A stretch of 10,983 nucleotides of DNA from an uncultured Clostridia bacterium (GTDB taxonomy: Bacteria > Bacillota > Clostridia > TANB77 > CAG-508): NCBI GenBank assembly GCA_944391155.1, contig CALXSO010000050.1, positions 1 through 10,983 on the forward strand. The letters are read 5' to 3'. The position numbers and the translations under genes were made by a program. Shown here piece by piece: positions 1 to 5,542 of the stretch (its first letter is position 1; each line of letters starts with the position of its first letter). The notes under the pieces were generated by a model, which searched no databases, was not told the origin of the DNA, and saw only the letters and a program-made list of their open reading frames with translations.

Positions 1-1497
1 TTTATTCCTAATAAACCATCTGTAGAATATCCTAGCAAAATTAATTGTTTAGGAAATAATAAAAACGAATTGCATATGCAAGAGAAAGAATATACTGTAA
101 TTGGTGTAAAAGTAGAACAAAAAGAAAGTAGTTTACTATTAAATGGGACAACTACAGGTTCTGGACAATTATTAGAAGGAACACATGTAGATATAGGTAA
201 TTTTAAAGCTGGAAAGTATACATTTAAAATACATACTAGTGGAAATTTTGAGAAACCTACTTCTGGAGATTTTGCTTTTAGTATAAGAGAAAAAGAAAAT
301 ACTTCCAATATTTATGCAAATATTACGGCTAACGACCTGCGAAATAAAAAAGATTCTTACACTTTTGAATTAGACGAAGATAAAAATTTAGTAATAAGAT
401 TATTTGCAAACGTATCTAACATAGTATTTAACAATTTTGGAATGTCTTTAAAAGTAGAGAAAGGCGAAATAGCAACAAATTGTTCTCCATATGGACAAGG
501 CAGTACAGAAGTAAATGTTATAAATAAGAATTTAGCACAGGAATTTATAGGAATGTGGTATAGCAACAATTCTAACACGCTGTACGAGGATGTAAAGGGA
601 TACGGATATATTGCTAAAATAAAAGAAAATTCTAAAATAACAATAAGTAAGAAAAATGCAGGAAATAGATTTGTAGTTTGTTTAACAAAAGAAAAACCAA
701 GAGCTAACATAAGTTGCAACATAACAGAACCTTCTAATGCTGCTACAAGAACAGAATATTCTTTTAATAATACAGATTATAAGTGGCTATTTTTTGGATA
801 TTATAGAGGAACAGATGTAGAAGAGGCAAAAAAAGCAGGAGAAAATGTGCAAATAGAAATAGGAGATAAAACCAACTACGAAGAACACAAAGAACAAAAA
901 ATAGTACTAGATATACAAAAAGAAATGCTAACAGGAGATTATTTTGATCTAGAGAGAAAGAAAGAAGTACACAATTGGAATAAAATAACACTAAAAGGCA
1001 CAGAAACAGTAGAAAAAATTGATACACAAACAAGTGGAAAATATAGATTTGCTATAACAGTTAGCGATATACAACCAGTAGCAGCAAACACAAGTGCATT
1101 AGCAGTTTTAAACAATTTAATAAGTGGAAGATTAAAAGTAGGAAGTAACAATAATACTTATATAGATTTAAAAGATAATACTATGCATATGCGTATAAAC
1201 GGCAACAAACAAATTGTTATTTATATTGAAAAATGCAGTAAAATGGATATTACTGAGTTTAAGGCATTTTTACAAGAACAATACAATGCAAGAATGCCAA
1301 TAGAAATATACTACAAAACAGCAGAAGCAACAGAACTAGATTTAACAGACAGCCAAATACAAACATTAGAGAAACTAAATAAACTGAGATTTTACAAAAA
1401 TACAAACAACATATTTACATTAGAAGATATAGCATTATTACAAGCAACTTATAGTGTGGATTTAAAAAGTTATATAAATGCAAACAAGGAGAATTAA
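1..1497 (+). CDS. Phage tail/baseplate minor structural protein, C-terminal part (5' end outside window)
   Basis: The reading frame is open from base 1, and the first possible start (TTG at 70) has no ribosome binding site, so this is the 3' part (498 codons) of a longer gene. The segment beginning PSVEYPSKI and the later EKGEIATNCSPYGQGS resemble the linkers (PDYPQEI-type, and EKG..AT.Y.PYG-type) that recur in receptor-binding or baseplate proteins of siphophages of Clostridia and streptococci. Between them are beta-rich segments that look like jelly-roll carbohydrate-binding modules. The last ~100 residues (EFKAFLQEQYNARMPIEIYY onward, then LTDSQIQTLEKL) match the usual C-terminal region of such proteins as I know it. 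It lies directly upstream of the lysis genes, and the ribosome binding site of the next gene is inside its last codons. A role in host recognition is inferred from family and position. Confidence 0.75.
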   Translation, partial: FIPNKPSVEYPSKINCLGNNKNELHMQEKEYTVIGVKVEQKESSLLLNGTTTGSGQLLEGTHVDIGNFKAGKYTFKIHTSGNFEKPTSGDFAFSIREKENTSNIYANITANDLRNKKDSYTFELDEDKNLVIRLFANVSNIVFNNFGMSLKVEKGEIATNCSPYGQGSTEVNVINKNLAQEFIGMWYSNNSNTLYEDVKGYGYIAKIKENSKITISKKNAGNRFVVCLTKEKPRANISCNITEPSNAATRTEYSFNNTDYKWLFFGYYRGTDVEEAKKAGENVQIEIGDKTNYEEHKEQKIVLDIQKEMLTGDYFDLERKKEVHNWNKITLKGTETVEKIDTQTSGKYRFAITVSDIQPVAANTSALAVLNNLISGRLKVGSNNNTYIDLKDNTMHMRINGNKQIVIYIEKCSKMDITEFKAFLQEQYNARMPIEIYYKTAEATELDLTDSQIQTLEKLNKLRFYKNTNNIFTLEDIALLQATYSVDLKSYINANKEN

Positions 1498-1499
1498 CA

Positions 1500-1796
1500 A
1501 TGGAAAATAAAGAAGAAAGCTTTGAAATACAAGTACTTACTAGATTAGCAGTAATAGAAGCAAAGTTGGATGATTACAAAAAAATAGAAGACATAACATA
1601 TAGAGCATATAATAATACTAAAGAGAATATAAAAGATATAAACAATTTAAAAGAAAAAGTAGCAACATTAGAAAAAGATGTTGAAGGAATAAAGGATCAA
1701 CCACGTCAAAGATGGTTTAATCTTTTAGGCACAATATTATCTGTTGTTGTAACAGCAATAGTAACTTTTATATTAGTAAAAATAGGATTAGGATAG
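1500..1796 (+). CDS. XhlA-like phage membrane protein (holin-associated)
   Basis: This is a 98-residue protein: a soluble helical N-terminal part (residues ~8-65, heptad-like LEKDVEGIKDQ and NLKEKVATLEK, probable coiled coil), then a basic/aromatic junction RQRW and one transmembrane helix at ~73-95. That is the architecture and size of the XhlA/haemolysin family found beside phage holins, which anchors in the membrane and assists lysis. The start ATG has AAGGAG at 1486-1491, inside the end of the tail gene only 2 bases upstream, so it is likely translationally coupled. The next gene is a holin, which supports the lysis-module role. Family assignment is by architecture and position, not by a diagnostic motif. 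Confidence 0.7.
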   Translation: MENKEESFEIQVLTRLAVIEAKLDDYKKIEDITYRAYNNTKENIKDINNLKEKVATLEKDVEGIKDQPRQRWFNLLGTILSVVVTAIVTFILVKIGLG

Positions 1797-1812
1797 AAAG
1801 GAGGAAAAAATC

Positions 1813-2067
1813 ATGGAAATAACTGTAGCAATAATAATAATGGCATTAACTTTAATAGCAGGAGAAATAACTAAATTAACAAGTTTAGATAACAAATGGA
1901 TACCTCTACAAAATATTATAATTGCAATATTAGCAAGTATAATATGTATAGCTTTTAAAGTAGAAAATATGGGAGTTTTAGAAACAATTGTAACTTGTAT
2001 ATTTGGAACAATGTCTGCAGGAGGTATAGCAGATTTAAAGAAAATAGTAAACAAGGAGGATAAATAA
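1813..2067 (+). CDS. Phage holin (three hydrophobic segments)
   Basis: An 84-residue, strongly hydrophobic protein with segments at about 3-20, 33-48 and 54-68 and a short charged C-terminus (LKKIVNKEDK). The glycine-rich turn SAGGIADL before the tail resembles small holins of clostridial phages (Hol44-like/holin superfamily V type). A holin forms membrane lesions at the end of the lytic cycle and lets the endolysin reach the cell wall. The start has a near-perfect AAAGGAGG at 1797-1804. Its stop codon TAA overlaps the first base of the endolysin ATG, a classic holin-endolysin coupling. Exact Pfam family is uncertain. Confidence 0.8.
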   Translation: MEITVAIIIMALTLIAGEITKLTSLDNKWIPLQNIIIAILASIICIAFKVENMGVLETIVTCIFGTMSAGGIADLKKIVNKEDK

Positions 2068-2888
2068 TGAACTACAACGAGTTTATAAATAATTACAATG
2101 GAAAAAGTTTCGATTACGACGGAGTAAGTGGAGTACAATGTGTAGATTTAATAAAAATGTATTTAGATAAAGTATTTGGAATAAAAGCAGGTGCTTGGGG
2201 AAACGCTAAAGACTATTACAAAAACTTTAATAACTTACCACTAAAAAATAGTTTTACAAGGATAGCAAATACAACATCTTTTATACCACAGGTGGGAGAT
2301 ATAGTAGTATGGGGAGCAGGGCTAGGAAACACATATGGACACATAGCAATAGCCACAGGAGAAGGAAATACTACAAACTTCTACAGTTACGATTTAAATT
2401 GGGGAAGTAAAACAGTCCACAAAGTAAACCATAATTACAAAGGTTTTCTAGGAGTTTTAAGAGCAAAAGACCAATCTAAAATAACAGGAGTTGTAGAAAA
2501 ATTACCAGATTTGCAATACGAAGTACACATAGAAGACCGCGGTTGGTGTGGTTGGCAAAATGCAGGAGAAGGTGCCGGATCCGAAGGAAAAGCAAAAAGA
2601 CTAGAAGCAGTTAAGTTTAGAGGAAATAACGGACTAACGATAGAATACCAAGCACACGTACAAGATATAGGATGGCAAGACTGGAAAAAAGATGGAGAAG
2701 TAGCAGGAACCACAGGACAAAGTTTAAGACTAGAAGCATTAAGAATAAAATGTAATAAGATGTTAGAAGTAGAAGAGCATATAGAAAATATAGGTTGGAC
2801 TCCAAAATTTAAATCTAAAGAATTTATGATTGGAACAGAAGGAAGACAACTAAGGCTAGAAGCATTTAGAATTAATGTAATAGGATAA
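2067..2888 (+). CDS. Phage endolysin: CHAP amidase/peptidase with three ChW repeats
   Basis: A 273-residue cell-wall hydrolase. Residues ~1-135 form a CHAP domain: nucleophile Cys25 in GVQCVDLIK, catalytic His92 in YGHIAIA, and D109/N111 in SYDLNWG as the likely third residue. CHAP enzymes cleave peptidoglycan as amidases or endopeptidases; which bond is cut here cannot be read from the sequence. Residues ~150-273 hold three clostridial hydrophobic with conserved W (ChW) repeats: GWCGWQNAGE...RLEAVKF, GWQDWKKDGE...RLEALRI and GWTPKFKSKE...RLEAFRI. In the third, the second Trp of the GWxxW motif is missing. ChW repeats are typical of Clostridia and presumably bind the wall here. AAGGAGGA at 2053-2060 precedes the ATG, which overlaps the holin stop by one base. 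No signal peptide is present, consistent with holin-dependent release. Confidence 0.93.
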   Translation: MNYNEFINNYNGKSFDYDGVSGVQCVDLIKMYLDKVFGIKAGAWGNAKDYYKNFNNLPLKNSFTRIANTTSFIPQVGDIVVWGAGLGNTYGHIAIATGEGNTTNFYSYDLNWGSKTVHKVNHNYKGFLGVLRAKDQSKITGVVEKLPDLQYEVHIEDRGWCGWQNAGEGAGSEGKAKRLEAVKFRGNNGLTIEYQAHVQDIGWQDWKKDGEVAGTTGQSLRLEALRIKCNKMLEVEEHIENIGWTPKFKSKEFMIGTEGRQLRLEAFRINVIG

Positions 2889-2894
2889 TAAAAA

Positions 2895-2924
2895 AAGCTA
2901 GATTAGATTTCCCTAGTCTAGCTT
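2895..2924. terminator. Bidirectional rho-independent terminator between lysis operon and AP2 gene
   Basis: A 12-bp stem (2895-2906 with 2913-2924, one T-G wobble) with loop ATTTCC. A-tract 2889-2896 on the left makes a U-tract for minus-strand transcripts; the plus-strand side is followed by the weaker GTATTT. The stop codon of the minus-strand AP2 gene (2913-2915) lies within the right arm, so one hairpin ends both converging genes. Confidence 0.8.
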
Positions 2925-3407
2925 GTATTTATCTATAATTGATTTAAAATATTTATCCTCTGCTAATTCTCTTGCTTTTTTAGCTTCTTCTAATGTTTTA
3001 AATTGTCCTAAATTTATGTTTTTTCCCTGTACATAAATTCTAGCAATATACCTTTGTATTTTGCCATTATAATATACTCCAGTAACTCCAGTAGTATTAT
3101 TTTTTCTTAATTTTTTAGAACTTATTAATACTAAAGATGTATTATCTACCAAAAAATTATTTTTTCTGTAATTGTTTCTAGCTTCTATAAACTTTTTTTC
3201 TTTTAATCTTTTGGAAGCATTTTCCCTATTTAAACACCCACAAGATTTTGTATGTCCGGTTTTTAAATAAGAAGTAGTAGCAAATACAATATTGCCACAA
3301 TCACATTTGCATTTCCATTGTATTTGCCCACTACTATTTCTTTTTCCTAATCCTAATACAGTTAATCTATTAAATTTTTTCCCTGTTAAATCTTCAAATT
3401 TTCCCAT
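2913..3407 (-). CDS. Zinc-ribbon plus AP2-domain DNA-binding protein (phage, HNH-less)
   Basis: A 164-residue protein. Residues ~1-60 begin DLTGKKFNRLTVLG and carry Cys33, 35, 37 (CKCDCGN) and Cys56, 58 (SCGCL), a small zinc-binding module often seen at the start of phage HNH/AP2 proteins. Residues ~60-100 are basic and helical. Residues ~105-154 (TGVTGVYYNGKIQRYIARIYV...NLGQFKTLEEAKKARE) are a good AP2 domain: three strands and a helix that read DNA bases. The HNH nuclease motif that often lies between these parts in homing endonucleases is not visible. It may therefore be a DNA-binding regulator or a nuclease-dead homing endonuclease derivative. Start ATG has TAGGAG about 5 bases upstream, overlapping the stop of the preceding gene. 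It is last in a minus-strand cluster. Confidence 0.82.
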   Translation of the reverse strand: MGKFEDLTGKKFNRLTVLGLGKRNSSGQIQWKCKCDCGNIVFATTSYLKTGHTKSCGCLNRENASKRLKEKKFIEARNNYRKNNFLVDNTSLVLISSKKLRKNNTTGVTGVYYNGKIQRYIARIYVQGKNINLGQFKTLEEAKKARELAEDKYFKSIIDKYKLD

Positions 3408-3417
3408 ATTTTTTCTC

Positions 3418-3603
3418 CTAAAAGATTAATATTTGTTTTGTAACTTTATTTAATATATCTACTCTATTGTTATATTTTTGTCTTATCTTTAAAGCCTCTG
3501 TTATATTACTAGTTGTAGCAATAGTTATGTTTGTATCCTTTTCTATAATTGTATACGCTGGTGTAATTTTATTTCCTTCTTTAATTAAATGGTTTATTAT
3601 CAT
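3418..3603 (-). CDS. Small hypothetical phage protein (61 aa)
   Basis: I do not recognise this family. The 61-residue product has a short strand-rich first half (TPAYTIIEKDTNITIATTSN) and a basic helix (ITEALKIRQKYNN), an alpha/beta make-up without membrane segments. The start is placed at the ATG at 3603: AAAAGGAG at 3613-3620 is 9 bases upstream of it, whereas an upstream in-frame TTG at 3612 touches the Shine-Dalgarno and cannot use it. Its TAG stop overlaps the ribosome binding site of the AP2 gene, so the two are co-translated, probably under the promoter at 3897-3925. Confidence 0.65.
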   Translation of the reverse strand: MIINHLIKEGNKITPAYTIIEKDTNITIATTSNITEALKIRQKYNNRVDILNKVTKQILIF

Positions 3604-3622
3604 AAATACCAACTCCTTTTAA

Positions 3623-3850
3623 TTATTTTAAACTTCCAACTATTATATTACTATCTGCCCAGTAACTAACTTCATCAAAATCTACATACATTGTTCCGTT
3701 TTCTTCTATTACATCTACTGTTGTAAAACTATTTTCATTTTCTTTATCACATAATTCGTAAAGTCCATCTTCATTTTCTAAAATTCCGTATTCTTTAACT
3801 TCTCCGTTTAATTCTAATTCTTCTCCATCTAAACTTTTAAATTTTTTCAT
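3623..3850 (-). CDS. Small acidic hypothetical phage protein (75 aa)
   Basis: An acidic 75-residue protein starting MKKFKSLDGEELELNGEV and ending in EVSYWADSNIIVGSL; mostly predicted beta strands, with no cysteine pairs or membrane segments. The family is not recognised. I prefer the ATG at 3850: the GAAAGG element is 9 bases upstream of it but abuts the upstream ATG at 3859, which leaves no spacing. It is the first gene after the near-consensus promoter at 3897-3925 and reads into the 61-aa and AP2 genes. Acidic early proteins of this kind in phages sometimes act as protein inhibitors, but nothing here shows that. Confidence 0.65.
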   Translation of the reverse strand: MKKFKSLDGEELELNGEVKEYGILENEDGLYELCDKENENSFTTVDVIEENGTMYVDFDEVSYWADSNIIVGSLK

Positions 3851-3896
3851 ATTGATCATCCTTTCTTTTTTTTACTTAATCTCTTTTGTTAATATT

Positions 3897-3925
3897 ATTA
3901 TACTATGCACAGTATAAATTGTCAA
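3897..3925 (-). promoter_or_regulatory. SigmaA promoter with embedded dyad operator (copy 2)
   Basis: On the minus strand, -35 TTGACA (3920-3925) and -10 TATAAT (3897-3902) are both perfect, with a 17-bp spacer. The near-palindrome ATACTATGCACAGTAT (3900-3915, plus-strand reading; flanks extend pairing to 3898-3917, one mismatched pair) covers the spacer and overlaps the -10. A protein bound there would block RNA polymerase. It should drive the 75-aa, 61-aa and AP2 genes. Confidence 0.85.
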
Positions 3926-3933
3926 TACTTTTT

Positions 3934-4107
3934 TTAAAATTTTTTTAAATATTTTTTTGCGTTTTCTGTAACCCAGCTAGCAATAGACTTGCCTTCTTTT
4001 TTCAACTTTTCTCTTAATTCTGTTCCAAGTTCTTTATCTATGTTTGCACGTATTTGGTCATATTTTTGTAATTGCCATTTTCTTTCTTTTTCATAATTTC
4101 TTGCCAT
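3934..4107 (-). CDS. Small ribbon-helix-helix (Arc/MetJ-like) putative DNA-binding protein, 57 aa
   Basis: A short gene with a strong ribosome binding site (AAGGAGG at 4116-4122, 8 bases before ATG 4107). The product begins MARNYEKERKWQLQKYDQIR. Residues ~17-25 (YDQIRANID) read as the beta strand of a ribbon-helix-helix fold, ~25-40 (KELGTELREKLKKEG) as helix 1 and ~41-57 (SIASWVTENAKKYLKKF) as helix 2. Arc/MetJ-type proteins dimerise and insert the paired strands in the major groove at short inverted repeats. The gene is flanked on both sides by promoters sharing one dyad, which makes it the obvious candidate regulator of both, although binding is inferred. Its stop is only 9 bases before the next promoter's -35. 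Confidence 0.75.
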   Translation of the reverse strand: MARNYEKERKWQLQKYDQIRANIDKELGTELREKLKKEGKSIASWVTENAKKYLKKF

Positions 4108-4159
4108 TTTTAATTCCTCCTTGATTTTTTTAATTATATAATATATAATTATATATGCA

Positions 4160-4179
4160 AGAGAGGAAATATCCTCTCT
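4160..4179. repeat. Perfect 8-bp hairpin between the two small minus-strand genes
   Basis: Arms AGAGAGGA and TCCTCTCT with a 4-base loop (AATA). It lies after the stop of the 37-aa gene and before the ribbon-helix-helix gene on the minus strand. No proper U-tract follows, so it may stabilise or attenuate the transcript rather than end it. Confidence 0.55.
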
Positions 4180-4184
4180 AGGCT

Positions 4185-4298
4185 TTAGTCAAACGCATGA
4201 TGTATATCTAATATGTCTTGCCAAAGCTGTTTGCGATGAGCTTGTAGTTTTCTGTTTTTGCGGATGGAAGCTACAAGTTCTTTTATTTTTTTAAACAT
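4185..4298 (-). CDS. Very small basic peptide, 37 aa, with perfect Shine-Dalgarno
   Basis: ATG at 4298 is preceded by AAGGAGGTGG (4304-4313), complementary to the 16S 3' end over its full length, and lies just downstream of a near-consensus promoter (4324-4352). The 37-residue product (MFKKIKELVASIRKNRKLQA then HRKQLWQDILDIHHAFD) is basic, probably one long helix or two short ones, with two adjacent histidines near the end. I do not recognise it. The promoter and ribosome site are much better than chance, which is why I call so short a gene. A leader-peptide role for the following hairpin and ribbon-helix-helix gene is possible. Confidence 0.6.
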   Translation of the reverse strand: MFKKIKELVASIRKNRKLQAHRKQLWQDILDIHHAFD

Positions 4299-4323
4299 AT
4301 ATACCACCTCCTTAACTATCTTT

Positions 4324-4352
4324 ATTATACTATACTGTGCATAGTATGTCAA
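4324..4352 (-). promoter_or_regulatory. SigmaA promoter with embedded dyad operator (copy 1)
   Basis: Minus-strand -35 TTGACA (4347-4352) and -10 TATAAT (4324-4329), both perfect, spacer 17 bp. The spacer holds ATACTGTGCATAGTAT (4332-4347), the same dyad as at 3900-3915 in reverse orientation. It drives the 37-aa peptide and the ribbon-helix-helix gene. Confidence 0.85.
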
Positions 4353-4515
4353 TACCTTTTTCAAAAAAATTTAAAAAAATTTTTAAAATCTTTCAAAATA
4401 CTGAAATATCAATAAAAATCAAGGTATATAAGTATATAGCTAAAAAATAAAAACGTCTCAAAAAGGAAAATAGAAAGCCGAAAAACAGCCGAAATTCAAG
4501 AAATATACAGGCCTA

Positions 4516-4544
4516 TTTACATAATCACAAAAAAATGATATAAT
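4516..4544 (+). promoter_or_regulatory. SigmaA-type promoter P1 of the TAC cassette
   Basis: TTTACA (4516-4521), 17-bp spacer, TATAAT (4539-4544). It would give a leader of about 150 nt before the toxin start, covering the two inverted repeats downstream. Confidence 0.65.
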
Positions 4545-4618
4545 GTAATAGAAATGTAATAATTTATTAATATTTCTGTAAAAAAGATGTTATAAAATAT
4601 TATTGTCAAAAAATGTCG

Positions 4619-4679
4619 ACCAAAAAGTCTTGAAATAATTTTACTTTTGGTATAAACTATTCTAAAATGTAAAGAATAG
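4619..4679 (+). promoter_or_regulatory. Proximal promoter with flanking inverted repeats (candidate TAC operator)
   Basis: ACCAAAAAGT (4619-4628) and ACTTTTGGT (4643-4651) form an inverted repeat with one bulge that brackets a possible -35 TTGAAA (4630-4635; -10 TAAACT at 4653-4658). A second dyad, CTATTCT (4657-4663) and AGAATAG (4673-4679), covers the likely transcription start. Dyads of this kind at toxin-antitoxin promoters usually bind the antitoxin or its complex; this is inferred from position. Confidence 0.4.
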
Positions 4680-4700
4680 AATATAATACTAGGAGTAAAA

Positions 4701-5309
4701 ATGAATATAGAAAGAAGCGAAACAGGATACCATGCAACTTCCGTAGAAAATGCTAAGTCTATATTAACTTCTAATTTTGAAAAATCAATTTCTACTATAA
4801 ATAAAAAGCATTGGTTGGGTAATGGAGTATATTTTTTTACAGATATCGCTTGGGCGGTACAATGGAATATAAATGCTTTGAAGAAAAAAGAAAATAAAGA
4901 TAAAAGTAAAGAAGATTTTACAATTTTAGAAAGCAAAATTAATATAGATAGTGATTTTCTATTAGATCTTAGTTCTGTGATGGGAAAAGCTATACTAGAC
5001 TTTTTGAAGGAAAGTTTAATAAAAAAATTAATAACAGAAGGAAGAGATGATTTAATAGAAACAATAAACAACAGAAGTTTAAAGTTTTTTATGAATTTAC
5101 TAGATGAATATGGTTTTTTAAATAAATATTATATAGTAACGGCTACATATATTGACAAAAAAGAAGCAAAAAAAGTTCATCATAAAGATGATTTTATCTT
5201 AAGAATACAAAGTCAAGTATGCGTAAGAAATATAGAATGTATAGGAGAAACAAAAGAATGCGAAGACACAGCGAATATCAAATCTATATATTCTTTATTA
5301 GAAAGTTAG
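4701..5309 (+). CDS. PARP/ART-like ADP-ribosyltransferase, putative toxin of a TAC (CmdTAC-like) module
   Basis: A 202-residue cytosolic protein. The N-terminus has the layout of PARP-type ADP-ribosyltransferases: YHATSVENAKSIL (residues 10-22; His11 and Thr13 match the HG[ST] NAD-binding motif), F26..S29, then LGNGVYFF (39-46; Tyr44 matches the second catalytic position in PARP G.GIYFA), followed by the A..W helix (50-55). A late strand IQSQVCVRNIECI (169-181) may be where PARPs carry the third residue; Gln172 would replace Glu, as in mono-ART variants (inferred). Residues ~95-140 are helical. An antitoxin-like gene follows after 11 bases, then a SecB-like chaperone. By analogy with CmdT, which ADP-ribosylates mRNA during phage infection, it is likely a toxin; the substrate here is unknown. 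Start supported by AGGAG at 4691-4695. No second plausible start. Confidence 0.65.
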   Translation: MNIERSETGYHATSVENAKSILTSNFEKSISTINKKHWLGNGVYFFTDIAWAVQWNINALKKKENKDKSKEDFTILESKINIDSDFLLDLSSVMGKAILDFLKESLIKKLITEGRDDLIETINNRSLKFFMNLLDEYGFLNKYYIVTATYIDKKEAKKVHHKDDFILRIQSQVCVRNIECIGETKECEDTANIKSIYSLLES

Positions 5310-5320
5310 GGTGAGAAGTA

Positions 5321-5542
5321 ATGAAGGGATTAGAAGAATTAAAAAAAGAGATAGAACAAATAGTTAGTAAGATTACAATAAGTGAAATAGAACAAAGAAT
5401 AAAAGAGGATGAGTTAGTAGAGGAAAATATAGAAATTATATCAAATGATGATTTAAAGTATGAGTGCATAAAACAAAGTTTAATAGATTTGGAAGAGGAG
5501 GTTAAGGTATGGAAAAACGAGATTCTAGAATTAGCAGCTTAA
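5321..5542 (+). CDS. Putative antitoxin of the TAC module (73 aa)
   Basis: A 73-residue acidic, almost wholly helical protein (MKGLEELKKEIEQIVSKITI onward). It has no obvious DNA-binding domain, unlike HigA-type antitoxins of mycobacterial TAC. The C-terminal part (residues ~50-73, IKQSLIDLEEEVKVWKNEIL) is amphipathic with Leu, Ile, Val and Trp64, and could be the chaperone-addiction segment that SecB-like partners bind in TAC systems (inferred). The ATG follows the toxin stop by 11 bases with GGGTGAG upstream. Its last 34 bases overlap the chaperone gene in another frame. The antitoxin role rests on its place between an ART and a SecB-like gene, not on recognised sequence similarity. Confidence 0.55.
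   Translation: MKGLEELKKEIEQIVSKITISEIEQRIKEDELVEENIEIISNDDLKYECIKQSLIDLEEEVKVWKNEILELAA

Larger units (their letters stand above)
4353..4700. other. AT-rich intergenic region with promoters and inverted repeats upstream of the TAC cassette
   Basis: No convincing gene is seen. The stretch holds A/T runs next to the divergent promoter, a tandem AGCCGAAA pair (4476-4483 and 4487-4494, 11-bp period), a near-consensus plus-strand promoter (4516-4544), a second weaker promoter near 4630-4658, and two inverted repeats around it. It separates the minus-strand small-gene cluster from the plus-strand toxin-antitoxin-chaperone genes. Confidence 0.6.

Noticed and set aside
70..1497. TTG at 70 as the true start of the tail protein
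   Set aside because: The frame is open to base 1, continues the same protein pattern upstream, and no ribosome site precedes the TTG.
4517..5071. 184-aa open frame on the minus strand opposite the ART gene
   Set aside because: It is the antisense shadow of the toxin gene, rich in Phe/Ile/Ser from AT-rich complement, with no ribosome site at its start.
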